NCBI GenBank assembly: GCA_023421505.1 | Contig: JAEZTJ010000033.1 | Location: forward strand, 124,001-188,000 | Direction of reading: 5' to 3' | Length of the DNA stretch: 64,000 nt | Source of the DNA: Bacillota bacterium | GTDB taxonomy: Bacteria > Bacillota > Clostridia > Lachnospirales > Lachnospiraceae | Shown: piece after piece, positions 1 to 7,916 of the stretch | Position numbering within the stretch: the first letter of the stretch is position 1 | How the letters are laid out: each line of letters starts with the position of its first letter | Position numbers and translations under genes: made by a program | Notes under the pieces: model-generated | The model's input: only the letters and a program-made list of their open reading frames with translations | Told to the model about the DNA's origin: nothing | Databases searched by the model: none

Positions 1-319
1 GATCCATATCCATTGTCTCTGAACCATAGCACCAGCAAGGAGTAACCGTTAAGGTAATGTCTACACCTTCCTTTTTGAATTTGGAAGCACATGCAGCACT
101 TTCGGGCACACGTCCGATTGTTGTATCTGCAATAACTACCTTTACGGGTTCACCGTTAGAATATTTTAAGTTTTCCTCAAAGAGTCTGGCAGCAGCTTTA
201 GCCATCTCCATTGTTTGATTTTCTAAGGACTCTCGCACCATAAGTGCTCCTCGTCTGGCATCGATAGTAGGACGTATTCCAATTACCGGATAATCTCCGA
301 TTAGTCTGTTTTTAGCCAT
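1..319 (-). CDS. fucI: L-fucose isomerase, N-terminal part (cut by window edge)
   Basis: Cytoplasmic isomerase that converts L-fucose to L-fuculose, the first step of fucose catabolism. Only about the first 106 residues are present; the rest lies left of base 1. The reading frame was translated by hand from the minus strand. It gives an IGIRPTIDARRGA segment near residue 13, VRESLENQTMEMAK near 28 and TVTPCWCYGSETMDMD at the truncated end, all hallmarks of the FucI family. The ATG is at 317-319, with a GGAGG ribosome site at 325-329 that lies at the edge of a repeat element. The gene fits functionally with the alpha-L-fucosidase at 3.6 kb, although it is on the other strand and would be transcribed out of the window. 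The family assignment is firm; the length of the full protein cannot be seen. Confidence 0.93.
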   Translation of the reverse strand, partial: MAKNRLIGDYPVIGIRPTIDARRGALMVRESLENQTMEMAKAAARLFEENLKYSNGEPVKVVIADTTIGRVPESAACASKFKKEGVDITLTVTPCWCYGSETMDMD

Positions 320-324
320 AATAA

Positions 325-420
325 CCTCCATCTGCCGCTTAAGCGGCATACAAATACTGAGCGAAAAGCACGCTCAGTGCTTTTTGCTGGTTGAAAAATG
401 TATTTCTTTTCAACCTACAC
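325..420. repeat. Interspersed element, SD-supplying family, copy 1 (variant core)
   Basis: It begins CCTCCATCTGCCG and ends in a GTTGAAAAAT...TTTTCAACCTAC hairpin, as do copies at 6961, 34167 and 60513. The core differs: it has the palindrome TGCCGCTTAAGCGGCA and a GAGCG...CGCTC hairpin instead of the GAATTTGGGCAG core. Read in the fucI direction, the element ends in the GGAGG that serves as the fucI ribosome site. Confidence 0.7.
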
Positions 421-445
421 TCTCCTGTCATTAAATCAATGTTAT

Positions 446-596
446 TAGGTAATTGCGAAACTTATCTATTGTAAGTTTAGTATACACAGTACATACTATT
501 CCGAAGCGGAAGTTAAGCTCATAGGAGCGTTGGAGCGAAGGAATAGTGTGTACTGTGTATACTACTAGCAAAACTATATAGTTTCGCAATTTTCTA
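446..596. repeat. MITE-like palindromic repeat, copy A
   Basis: The terminal inverted repeats are TAGGTAATTGCGAAAC on the left and GTTTCGCAATTTTCTA on the right. Inside them are a second inverted pair (TATACACAGTACATACTATTCC against its complement) and a GTTAAGCTCATAGGAGCG centre. The whole 151 bp can fold into one long hairpin. No protein-coding potential; the apparent reading frame on the minus strand (431-712) is an artefact of this palindrome. Confidence 0.8.
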
Positions 597-649
597 ACTG
601 ATAAATAGTAATTAGCAAAATATTTTTTAACTATACAGCTATTATACAA

Positions 650-679
650 TTGCAATTCAAATATTGCTTGTGCTATAAT
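650..679 (+). promoter_or_regulatory. Sigma-A-type promoter of the AraC gene
   Basis: TTGCAA at 650-655 and a perfect TATAAT at 674-679, 18 bp apart. Transcription would start near 686, which rules out the ATG at 650 as the start of the downstream gene. Confidence 0.65.
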
Positions 680-727
680 GACATAAAGTATAACAATATT
701 CACTTTTTGCACATGGAGGTACAGTCT

Positions 728-1603
728 GTGAAGTATCTAGACTACAGAGAAGACAAATTACAGGGAACCTTTGATTTTCCAGTGGCCTTCTATCACGTAG
801 AGTCAAATCATCCTCGCTATCAGATGCCTTGTCACTGGCATCCAGAATATGAGATTCTTCGTATTCTGGAAGGTTCCTTCCACATAACCGTAGACGGACA
901 TTCGCATACCGCTTATCAGGGTGATATCCTATTTATACAGGGTGGCACACTACATGGCGGTATTCCTGAGGACTGTGTCTATGAATGTATTGTTTTTGAT
1001 TTGCGGCTGCTCTTAAGTAATAATAAGGTTTGTAATCAACCCCTTCAGCAGCTTCTACGACACGATACTACAATTAATTTAAAGCTTCCGAAGGAACCTG
1101 TCCTAGTCCAGTCAGTAAATGATTTGTACGAAGCCTTGAACGCACATCAAACAGGCTATGAATTTCATGCTCAGGCAGCCCTTTACAAACTATTCGGACT
1201 GATGAATGAACTGCAGCTTCTTCAGATTAATACCAACCAGACCTCAGTCGCAGCTATTCAGATTAAAAGGTTTAAGGATGTTTTAAGTTATATCGAAGAG
1301 CATTATACCGAGCCGTTGTCCTTAGATGATATGGCTCAGGTCGCTAATTTAAGTCCCCGGTATTTCTGCCGATTTTTCCGCAAAATGACACAGTATACCC
1401 CAACTGAATATTTAAATTATTTCCGTATTGAATGTGCCTGTGAACAACTGGCCGATTCACATAACACAATAACAGATGTTGCTCTCAACTGCGGTTTTAA
1501 CGATATCAGCTATTTCATTAAGGCATTTCATAAGGCAAAAGGCGTTACGCCAAAGCAATACAAATCATTAAACAAACGCATCTCACATAACTCCAAATAC
1601 TAG
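728..1603 (+). CDS. AraC family transcriptional regulator with cupin sensor domain
   Basis: Cytoplasmic one-component regulator of sugar genes. The N-terminal part (about residues 15-100) is an AraC-type cupin with MPCHWHPEYEILRI and GDILFIQGG motifs. The C-terminal 100 residues carry two helix-turn-helix motifs, including LSLDDMAQVANLSPRYFCRFF and the family signature DVALNCGFNDISYFIKAFHK. I start it at the GTG at 728: GGAGG lies at 715-719 with proper spacing, and the promoter at 650-679 excludes the ATG at 650; an ATG at 713 overlaps the ribosome site. The protein is 291 residues, normal for the family. It sits between divergent fucI and the rightward binding protein and fucosidase genes, so it probably responds to fucose or a fucosylated glycan and controls one or both. 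MITE-like repeats flank it on both sides. Confidence 0.87.
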   Translation: MKYLDYREDKLQGTFDFPVAFYHVESNHPRYQMPCHWHPEYEILRILEGSFHITVDGHSHTAYQGDILFIQGGTLHGGIPEDCVYECIVFDLRLLLSNNKVCNQPLQQLLRHDTTINLKLPKEPVLVQSVNDLYEALNAHQTGYEFHAQAALYKLFGLMNELQLLQINTNQTSVAAIQIKRFKDVLSYIEEHYTEPLSLDDMAQVANLSPRYFCRFFRKMTQYTPTEYLNYFRIECACEQLADSHNTITDVALNCGFNDISYFIKAFHKAKGVTPKQYKSLNKRISHNSKY

Positions 1604-1639
1604 CAGCAATATAGGAACTAAATTTGTTAAATAAATGCA

Positions 1640-1777
1640 TAACGATATGGTTTTATTAACAATACACACAACGCATACTATTCCTTCACTCCTACGCTCC
1701 TGTGAGTTTAACTTCCGCATCAGAATAGTATCTAAGTGTATACAATATTTAAAGTTTGTGAGTTTCGCAAATGCCTA
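1640..1777. repeat. MITE-like palindromic repeat, copy B
   Basis: The right end is GTTTCGCAAATGCCTA. The inner arms CATACTATTCCTTCACTCC and CAGAATAGTATCTAAGTGTA match those of copy A, while the left terminal repeat is decayed. The repeat creates a spurious 58-codon in-frame extension ahead of the lipoprotein gene that follows. Confidence 0.65.
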
Positions 1778-1808
1778 TTATTTTTTGTATCAGAAAGGAA
1801 ATTGTCTT

Positions 1809-3551
1809 ATGAAACGAAAAGTTATCCGTATGATTATAATCATAGCAGTTTCTACCCAACTTTTTACTGGCTGCAAAATCTTTTCTAAAAGCAGCAAGAC
1901 AGAATGTCCCTATGAGGACTTTATTGTTGTTGATGTATTTGATTCCTTAGCTAATATGCAGGGAATTCAATCAGGCTGGTTTGGTAAGATAGTAAAGGAT
2001 AAATTTAATATGGAGCTAAATATCATAGCTCCCAATATAGCTGGTTGTGGTGATACTCTGTTTGATATCCGTACTGCTTCTGGTAGTGTAGGCGATTTAA
2101 TTATATTCGGTACGGAAAACGGCGATTTACAGAAATTGGTTGAGGAAGGCCTTATTATTGATATGCGTGAACTGTTGAAGGACAAACCGGTCCTGCAATA
2201 TCAGGATGCCATCCGCTCGCTAAACGAGAAGCTTCTTAAGGATGGTATCTTTGCTATCCCTTCCGAAATCTCCACCTTATCAGCAACGCAGCCCAGTGAG
2301 GGACTGGAATTAACGTTTGGTCCATATCTACGCTGGGATATATACGGCTCTGTCGGATATCCGAAAATGTCAACCTTAGAGGATTTATTACCCGTACTTG
2401 ATCAAATGCAACAAGCCCTGCCTAATACGGAATCGGGAAATAAAACTTATGGCTTTTCCTTTTTTAAGGATTGGGACGCTAATCTGATGAACGCTGCAAA
2501 ACAGCCAGCCTGCTTTTACGGCTACGATGAATTAGGTTTTGTTCTAGCAAAAGCAGATGGTTCTGATTATCAGAGCATAATTGATGCTGATTCCTTGTAT
2601 ATGAGGAATATTAGACTATATTATAACGCGAATCAGCTGGGGCTTGTCGACCCGGATTCCTCTACGCAAACCTATCAGGAATTGTCTGAAAAATATAGGG
2701 ACGGTTCCATTCTTTATTCCCCTTGGCCTTGGCTTTGTCAGTCTGAATATAATACCTCGGAACACAAATCCGTCGGAAAAGGTTATATGTTAGCACCAAT
2801 TGATGATATGCAGATCTTCTCTTATGGCTGTAATAAAAAAGGAAATCAGAAAACTGTAATCGGTATTGGTCCACAGGCTAAGGACCCGCAGCGTATGGCT
2901 GATTTTATAGATTGGTTATATTCACCTGAGGGCATACAGATTGCCTGTGCACAACCCTCTAACGGAACAGCCGGCCCAAAGGGTCTTACCTGGGAGATGG
3001 GTGAGAGTGGACCGTATCTAACGGAATTTGGCAAGAAGGCTTTACTTGAGAGCAATACCAGAGTTCCTGAGGAATGGGGCGGCGGAACCTGGCTGGATGG
3101 TGTCTCACAGCTTAATTTAAAGATAATCTCACAAAACGACTTAGACCCTAAGGGTTATCCGTATTATTATAACCTGTGGGATTCTTATCTTACAATGGAT
3201 AATACCCCACTGGATGTTGACTGGAGGACGCATCTTAATACAGATGTAAGCTCAACCCGTAAATACCTTGAGGAAAACAATCAAATCATCGTAGCTCCCG
3301 GTAATGATTACATAACTCCGACAACAACCTCTGACATTACTACAATGAGGAGTCAATGCCGTTCTGTTATTGTAGACTATTCCTGGAATATGATTTTTGC
3401 TAAGAATAATGAAAACTATAACGCCTTATATGATGAAATGCTTAATAAACTACAGGCCTTTGGCTACGATAAGGTTTATGCCGAGGATTTAAAGAACGCC
3501 AAGGAACAGGATAAAGCTCGAAAGGAAGCTGCCGCAGTGGCAACAAATTAA
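1809..3551 (+). CDS. Extracellular sugar-binding lipoprotein, ABC transporter (orphan)
   Basis: Solute-binding lipoprotein of the LplA/YtcQ (carbohydrate uptake 1) type, anchored outside the cell to deliver a sugar to an ABC importer. I start it at the ATG at 1809, which follows AGAAAGGAAA and gives a perfect lipoprotein signal: MKRK, a hydrophobic core and the lipobox LFTGC. The frame opens earlier, at 1635, but that extension is translated repeat DNA. The mature protein shares blocks with the binding protein at 7917-9599 (GWFGKIV, DKFN, GDLIIFG, RWDIYG..GYPK, YGFSFFKDWD), so the two are paralogues. At 580 residues the length is usual. No permease genes adjoin it. It sits 48 bp before the fucosidase gene, and I infer that it uses the permeases at 9.7-12.1 kb for a fucosylated oligosaccharide. 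Confidence 0.85.
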   Translation: MKRKVIRMIIIIAVSTQLFTGCKIFSKSSKTECPYEDFIVVDVFDSLANMQGIQSGWFGKIVKDKFNMELNIIAPNIAGCGDTLFDIRTASGSVGDLIIFGTENGDLQKLVEEGLIIDMRELLKDKPVLQYQDAIRSLNEKLLKDGIFAIPSEISTLSATQPSEGLELTFGPYLRWDIYGSVGYPKMSTLEDLLPVLDQMQQALPNTESGNKTYGFSFFKDWDANLMNAAKQPACFYGYDELGFVLAKADGSDYQSIIDADSLYMRNIRLYYNANQLGLVDPDSSTQTYQELSEKYRDGSILYSPWPWLCQSEYNTSEHKSVGKGYMLAPIDDMQIFSYGCNKKGNQKTVIGIGPQAKDPQRMADFIDWLYSPEGIQIACAQPSNGTAGPKGLTWEMGESGPYLTEFGKKALLESNTRVPEEWGGGTWLDGVSQLNLKIISQNDLDPKGYPYYYNLWDSYLTMDNTPLDVDWRTHLNTDVSSTRKYLEENNQIIVAPGNDYITPTTTSDITTMRSQCRSVIVDYSWNMIFAKNNENYNALYDEMLNKLQAFGYDKVYAEDLKNAKEQDKARKEAAAVATN

Positions 3552-3594
3552 TGCCTTTTGGGCACAAACTAACGCAAAGGACAGGTATGGGAGG
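3551..3594 (+). repeat. Short ACTAA-type repeat before the fucosidase gene
   Basis: Contains TGCCTTTTGGGCACAAACTAACGCAAAGGACAGG, related to copies near 12.3, 14.6, 15.8, 16.95, 20.1 and 43.95 kb. It fills the gap between the lipoprotein and the fucosidase. The GGGAGG ribosome site for the fucosidase starts at its right edge. Confidence 0.5.
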
Positions 3595-3599
3595 TATCT

Positions 3600-5069
3600 A
3601 TGCAAAATAAACTAAAAAAAATTCAGGAAGTAATAACACAAGGTCCTTATCAGGACAATTGGGAATCGCTGTCACAATTTGAGATGCCAAAATGGTTTGA
3701 AGCTGCAAAATTCGGTATATTTCTTCATTGGGGGCTTTACAGTATTCCGGCTTTCAATAACGAATGGTATTCAAGAAATATGTACATACAGGGGACTCCG
3801 GAATATGAGCATCATATCGCAACCTATGGACCGCATAAGGATTTTGGTTATAAAGATTTTATTCCCATGTTTACCGCAGAGAAATTCAATCCTAAGGAGT
3901 GGTCTTCCCTGATTAAGCAGTCCGGTGCAAAATATGTATTTCCGGTTGCCGAGCACCATGAAGGCTTTCAGATGTATGACAGTGATATATCGGATTATAA
4001 CAGCGTTAAGATGGGCCCGAAAAGAGATGTCTTAGGGGAATTAAAGGCTGCTTTCGAAGAAGAGGGCCTAGCCTTCTGCACCTCCTCCCACCGTGCCGAG
4101 CATCTTTGGTTTATGGGTAACGGCAAGGATTTTGATAGTGATATTAAGGAACCGCTTAAGCGCGGTGATTTTTACTGGCCTTCCTTACAGGAGCAGCCTG
4201 GTCAGGAGGATCTTTATGCTACGCCCTATCCTACCGAGGAGTTTCTTGATGACTGGCTAATACGAACCTGTGAAATAATCGATAAATACCAGCCAAGGCT
4301 GTTGTACTTTGACTGGTGGATTCAGCATGAGGGCTACAAGAAGCATCTGCAAAAAATCGCAGCCTATTATTATAACAGAGGCGTACAATGGGGCTTTCCT
4401 GCTGCCATCTGCTATAAGCATGATGCGATGGCCTTTGGAAGCGGTATCGTAGATATGGAACGTGGTAAATTTGCTACTACACAGCCCTTCCACTGGCAGA
4501 CAGACACCTCTGTTGCGAATAATTCCTGGTGCTATACAACAACTCTGGATTATAAGTCCAGCTATGATATTATATGTTACTTAATCGACGTGGTCAGTAA
4601 GAATGGTAATCTCCTGCTTAATATCTGCCCGAAGGCTGATGGTTCCATACCGGATATGGATGAGCAGATTCTTAAGGACATCGGCAGTTGGTTATCTGTG
4701 AACGGAGAAGCTATTTATCACTCAAGACCTTGGAGAAGCTTTGGGGAAGGCCCAACTAAGGATGCAGAGGGTAAATTCTCAGAAGGAAACCAGAACGGGT
4801 ATACCTCCCAGGATATCCGCTTTACCGCAGCAAACGGACATATCTATGCCATTATTTTAAAGTATCCGGAGGATGGTAAGATATGTATAAAATCACTCGC
4901 TGATAGTAACGATTCTAATACACCAAAATTTCATGGGATTATCCGCAGTGTATCAATACTCGGCTTTCGAGAAAAGATCGTATGGCAGAAGGATACGAAT
5001 GGTTTAAGCTTTCAAACCGCTTCCGTAAGAAGTACTTTACCTGTTGTAATCAAGCTTCAAACAGATTAA
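3600..5069 (+). CDS. Alpha-L-fucosidase, glycoside hydrolase family 29
   Basis: Retaining exo-glycosidase that releases L-fucose from fucosylated glycans. The catalytic TIM barrel occupies residues 25-370, with FGIFLHWGLYSIPAF (38-52), the VAEHHEGFQMYDS strand (116-128) and the nucleophile-bearing LLYFDWW, where D238 is the likely nucleophile. The last 100 residues form the usual beta-sandwich. The start at 3600 follows GGGAGG. At 489 residues it is complete. There is no signal peptide, so it should act in the cytoplasm after import of intact oligosaccharides. It probably shares a transcript with the upstream binding lipoprotein. The product, L-fucose, is the substrate of fucI at the left edge. 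The stop codon lies inside the 10-bp sequence duplicated on both sides of the following MITE copy. Linkage specificity cannot be read from sequence. Confidence 0.93.
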   Translation: MQNKLKKIQEVITQGPYQDNWESLSQFEMPKWFEAAKFGIFLHWGLYSIPAFNNEWYSRNMYIQGTPEYEHHIATYGPHKDFGYKDFIPMFTAEKFNPKEWSSLIKQSGAKYVFPVAEHHEGFQMYDSDISDYNSVKMGPKRDVLGELKAAFEEEGLAFCTSSHRAEHLWFMGNGKDFDSDIKEPLKRGDFYWPSLQEQPGQEDLYATPYPTEEFLDDWLIRTCEIIDKYQPRLLYFDWWIQHEGYKKHLQKIAAYYYNRGVQWGFPAAICYKHDAMAFGSGIVDMERGKFATTQPFHWQTDTSVANNSWCYTTTLDYKSSYDIICYLIDVVSKNGNLLLNICPKADGSIPDMDEQILKDIGSWLSVNGEAIYHSRPWRSFGEGPTKDAEGKFSEGNQNGYTSQDIRFTAANGHIYAIILKYPEDGKICIKSLADSNDSNTPKFHGIIRSVSILGFREKIVWQKDTNGLSFQTASVRSTLPVVIKLQTD

Positions 5070-5073
5070 GCTT

Positions 5074-5153
5074 TAGGTAATTGCGAAACAATATAGTTTT
5101 GTTAATCGTATACACAATAGATACTTACAATTAATGAGTTTCGCAATTACCTA
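5074..5153. repeat. MITE-like palindromic repeat, copy C, with 10-bp target duplication
   Basis: A short (80 bp) copy: TAGGTAATTGCGAAAC at the left, GTTTCGCAATTACCTA at the right, exact inverted repeats. It is flanked by the direct repeat GATTAAGCTT at 5064-5073 and 5155-5164, as expected for a transposed element. The inner arm pair of the larger copies is absent. Confidence 0.85.
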
Positions 5154-5351
5154 TGATTAAGCTTAATAGAAAGAAAGCTTGAATATACTTTAGCATAAGA
5201 TAAAATCTACTTATATATCAATATAATATGATCCGATATCAGCGAAGCTTATTCCCTGCTATAAGCAAAAACACTTCGAAAAGCTTTGCAAACCGGATAG
5301 TGATTATCTATGGAGGGGTTACCATAGTATAATAAGGATGAGAGGTGTTCC

Positions 5352-6911
5352 ATGTATACAGTATTTATAGCAGACGATGAAGAATCCATCAGAGAAGGTC
5401 TAAAATGTATCGTTGATTGGGAGGATATAGGCTTTTTAATATGCGGTGAAGCAGGTAACGGAAGTGATGCGCTTTCAGAAATACTTTCTAAGCAGCCAAG
5501 TCTGGTTTTACTTGATATTAAAATGCCTAAAATGCACGGTATTGATGTAGTTGTAGCTGCCAGAGAACAGGGATATACAGGGAAATGTATATTACTAAGC
5601 GGTTATTCTGATTTTGGTTATGCCCAGACAGCCATCCGGTATGGTGTTGATTATTATTTAACTAAGCCGATTGATGAAGATGAATTGCTGCAGTCCTTGA
5701 TCAATGTGAAAAACCTTCTTGATCAGGAAAATCTCAATGACAAATATGTAAATCATTATAAGCTGCGTGCGAAAAATGTAATCCTTCAGGAGCTGCTTAC
5801 CGGTACCGCCTCCGAGGATAGCAGCACACTAACCTTAGCAGATATCAAACAGTTGAATTTAGATGCCGACTATTATCAGGTAGTAATCTATGAAAACTTC
5901 AACCGAAAAATAGCAGATTCAGCATACAACTTCGCAGACCTGCTTAAGATTACCAATAAGGGCAATCAAACTTTTGAATATATTAAGCTAGCTCAGTTGG
6001 ATGTCATCTTATTAAAGGGTGATTTCGCATTGAAAAAGTTTCAAGATTTTATTACCCACTACGAAAAAAATCCCCCACAAAAGGGAAGCCCTCTTGATTC
6101 TTTATTTATTGCTTATGGTAAACCGATTAACCTCTTTTTGGATATCCATTTATCCTATCAGGATGCTCTATTATTAATTAATCGAAGATTTTTCTGCATA
6201 CAGGGTCAGCATACCTTAGGTTTTGAAGAGCTTCCCAATATGCATGTAAAAGCAAGGACTCTCACTCCTGAAAGCATGCGCGATTATGCTTCCCAGCTGA
6301 CTGATCACCTTCAGACCTTTAACCGTAAGAAGGTGGCAGAGACCTTATTTTCGCTGAACGAATATCTTTATAATGTTAAGGATAGTATAGCAGAAATCAA
6401 ACTGTTCTTAGTTGATTTATATTTACAGATTAAAGAGAAGTTAAACCATATCTATAATAAGATCGCTATTCCCTTTCCAACAAATTCTGCTATTATCGAT
6501 TTGATTGAGAAGAAATACTATTTATACGAAATTATCAGGTATTTCTCAGAGCAGTTTGAAATGATTATGAATGCCACCGGCAATTCCTCCAGAGACAGTA
6601 TCCTCGATGATATTATTTATTACATAGACCATAATTACCAGAATAATATTAAGCTTGAATCTATTGCCCCCCTATTCGGCTATAACAGTGCCTATCTTGG
6701 CAAAATCTTCAGTAAAACAGTCGGTGTTAATTTCAATTCCTACGTTGATTATATCCGTATCAATCACTCTAAGGAGCTGTTGCTTGAAAATAAGCTAAAG
6801 GTATATGAGATATCCGAAGTAATCGGTTATAAGAATGTAGACTATTTTCATAAGAAATTTAAAAAGTATGTGGGCGTCAGCCCTGCCGAATTCAGAAAAA
6901 ATTCAGAATAG
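5352..6911 (+). CDS. YesN-type response regulator (REC plus AraC DNA-binding domain)
   Basis: Cytoplasmic response regulator of a sugar-sensing two-component system. The receiver domain fills residues 1-120: acidic pair D8/D9, phospho-acceptor D55 in LVLLDIKMPKMHG and the conserved lysine K105 in LTKPID. A long linker follows, and an AraC-type double helix-turn-helix fills the last 100 residues (IAPLFGYNSAYLGKIFSKTVG; ISEVIGYKNVDYFHKKFKK). At 519 residues it is typical of YesN proteins. The start follows GAGAGGTG. The likely partner kinase is the YesM-type protein at 12439-14247, at the other end of the locus, an unusual separation because yesM and yesN are usually adjacent. It probably activates the leftward transporter operon and perhaps the fucosidase genes. 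Confidence 0.9.
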   Translation: MYTVFIADDEESIREGLKCIVDWEDIGFLICGEAGNGSDALSEILSKQPSLVLLDIKMPKMHGIDVVVAAREQGYTGKCILLSGYSDFGYAQTAIRYGVDYYLTKPIDEDELLQSLINVKNLLDQENLNDKYVNHYKLRAKNVILQELLTGTASEDSSTLTLADIKQLNLDADYYQVVIYENFNRKIADSAYNFADLLKITNKGNQTFEYIKLAQLDVILLKGDFALKKFQDFITHYEKNPPQKGSPLDSLFIAYGKPINLFLDIHLSYQDALLLINRRFFCIQGQHTLGFEELPNMHVKARTLTPESMRDYASQLTDHLQTFNRKKVAETLFSLNEYLYNVKDSIAEIKLFLVDLYLQIKEKLNHIYNKIAIPFPTNSAIIDLIEKKYYLYEIIRYFSEQFEMIMNATGNSSRDSILDDIIYYIDHNYQNNIKLESIAPLFGYNSAYLGKIFSKTVGVNFNSYVDYIRINHSKELLLENKLKVYEISEVIGYKNVDYFHKKFKKYVGVSPAEFRKNSE

Positions 6912-6918
6912 TAATCAA

Positions 6919-7076
6919 AAAGCGTGCATCTGTTTTAAACATATCTCAAAATCAAATTAATGTCCATCTGCCGTCAAAACCTGCGAATTTGGGCAGTGCA
7001 CAAATTTGCCGATTGAAAAATCTTTGATTTTTCAACCTACACTTCATGAGATATATTTAAAACAGATGCACGCTTT
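6919..7076. terminator. Long terminator hairpin interrupted by a repeat element
   Basis: The arms at 6919-6948 and 7047-7076 are near-perfect inverted repeats (AAAGCGTGCATCTGTTTTAAA against its complement, continuing to ATCTCA/TGAGAT). They lie between two convergent genes, as a bidirectional terminator would. About 98 bp of unrelated repeat DNA sits where a short loop is expected. Confidence 0.7.
6961..7041. repeat. Interspersed element, SD-supplying family, copy 2
   Basis: It runs from CCATCTGCCGTCAAAACC through GAATTTGGGCAGTGCAC to a TTGAAAAATC...GATTTTTCAA hairpin and ACCTACAC. It is nearly identical to the copy at 34167. It sits within the loop of the flanking terminator hairpin, so here it does not precede a gene. 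Confidence 0.8.
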
Positions 7077-7158
7077 CCTTATTCTATATTCACCAATAGT
7101 GTTCTATCAGGAACTAGCTTAACTTAATATTACATCAAAGCTTTCCCCTTCTATAAAT

Positions 7159-7779
7159 CTACTGCTCCATTTGCTCTTTCTCAATTTTTTGAAAAACTCG
7201 TTTCGCAAACGCTGCAATTGTAAAAATAATAAAGGCCGGCCCGATCATGAGCCCCACTAGCATCGTTGTTGTATTAAAACAAATCAAAAATAGCTCTAGG
7301 GCTATGATAAATATCAAAATCAAGGTTCTTACTATATACCTTACACTGATATCAAAGGAATTCTTTAAACTCTTTACTAAAGAATTCTCATATCTTGCTA
7401 CTAGTGGATATGCATATAGCAAAGAAAATATAAATACTACCAAAGCGATAATAGCCATCATTAATAGTGGCAGAGGATTTGCTTCTACAGCATAAAATAA
7501 CTCGAAGTTTAGATATACCATATATGCAGCAGCAAGAGTAATCAGCCCGAGAATAATTCCTTGCTTTATATTGTCCTTAAAGGCCTTCAAAAAGGATTTT
7601 GCTATGTATCCTTCTTCATCATCCACCATCTTAAGAGCAACTGTAAAGGCTGCCACTGTAGAAGCTCCGATTGTAACTATAGGCAAGCTGAACAGTAACC
7701 ACATAAAATTGAGAACGATTACATCCCAAAGGCGAGAAATAAATTTATAGAATGCACTCTCTGTACTGAATATTCCCAT
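7159..7779 (-). CDS. DUF624 (YesL-like) membrane protein
   Basis: Integral membrane protein of the YesL/YteU family, found almost only beside carbohydrate ABC importers of the YesOPQ/LplABC type; its molecular role is unknown. I start it at the ATG at 7779 (MGIFSTESAFYKFISRLWDV), which follows AAGGAG. The frame is open 38 codons further upstream without a ribosome site. The product is 206 residues, the family size, with four to five hydrophobic segments (for example VLNFMWLLFSLPIVTIG, FSLLYAYPLVARY and a C-terminal pair). It is the last gene of the leftward transporter operon, 137 bp after the binding protein. Confidence 0.83.
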   Translation of the reverse strand: MGIFSTESAFYKFISRLWDVIVLNFMWLLFSLPIVTIGASTVAAFTVALKMVDDEEGYIAKSFLKAFKDNIKQGIILGLITLAAAYMVYLNFELFYAVEANPLPLLMMAIIALVVFIFSLLYAYPLVARYENSLVKSLKNSFDISVRYIVRTLILIFIIALELFLICFNTTTMLVGLMIGPAFIIFTIAAFAKRVFQKIEKEQMEQ

Positions 7780-7916
7780 GCTGCTTTCTCCTTCTCTTAC
7801 TTTAGAGGCTGACCTTTTATCGGAAGCCACTCCTTTATAACCTATGATTTTTCCCTTTAATAGAATGTTATACTCTAGACAAATACGAAACACATCAACT
7901 GTATGTTTTTTATATA

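Noticed and set aside
431..712. A 93-codon frame on the minus strand
   Set aside because: It translates the palindromic MITE copy A and its flanks, has no ribosome site and lies over the promoter of the AraC gene.
1635..1808. A 58-residue N-terminal extension of the binding lipoprotein
   Set aside because: It is translated repeat copy B; the lipoprotein signal with its lipobox begins at 1809 behind a ribosome site.
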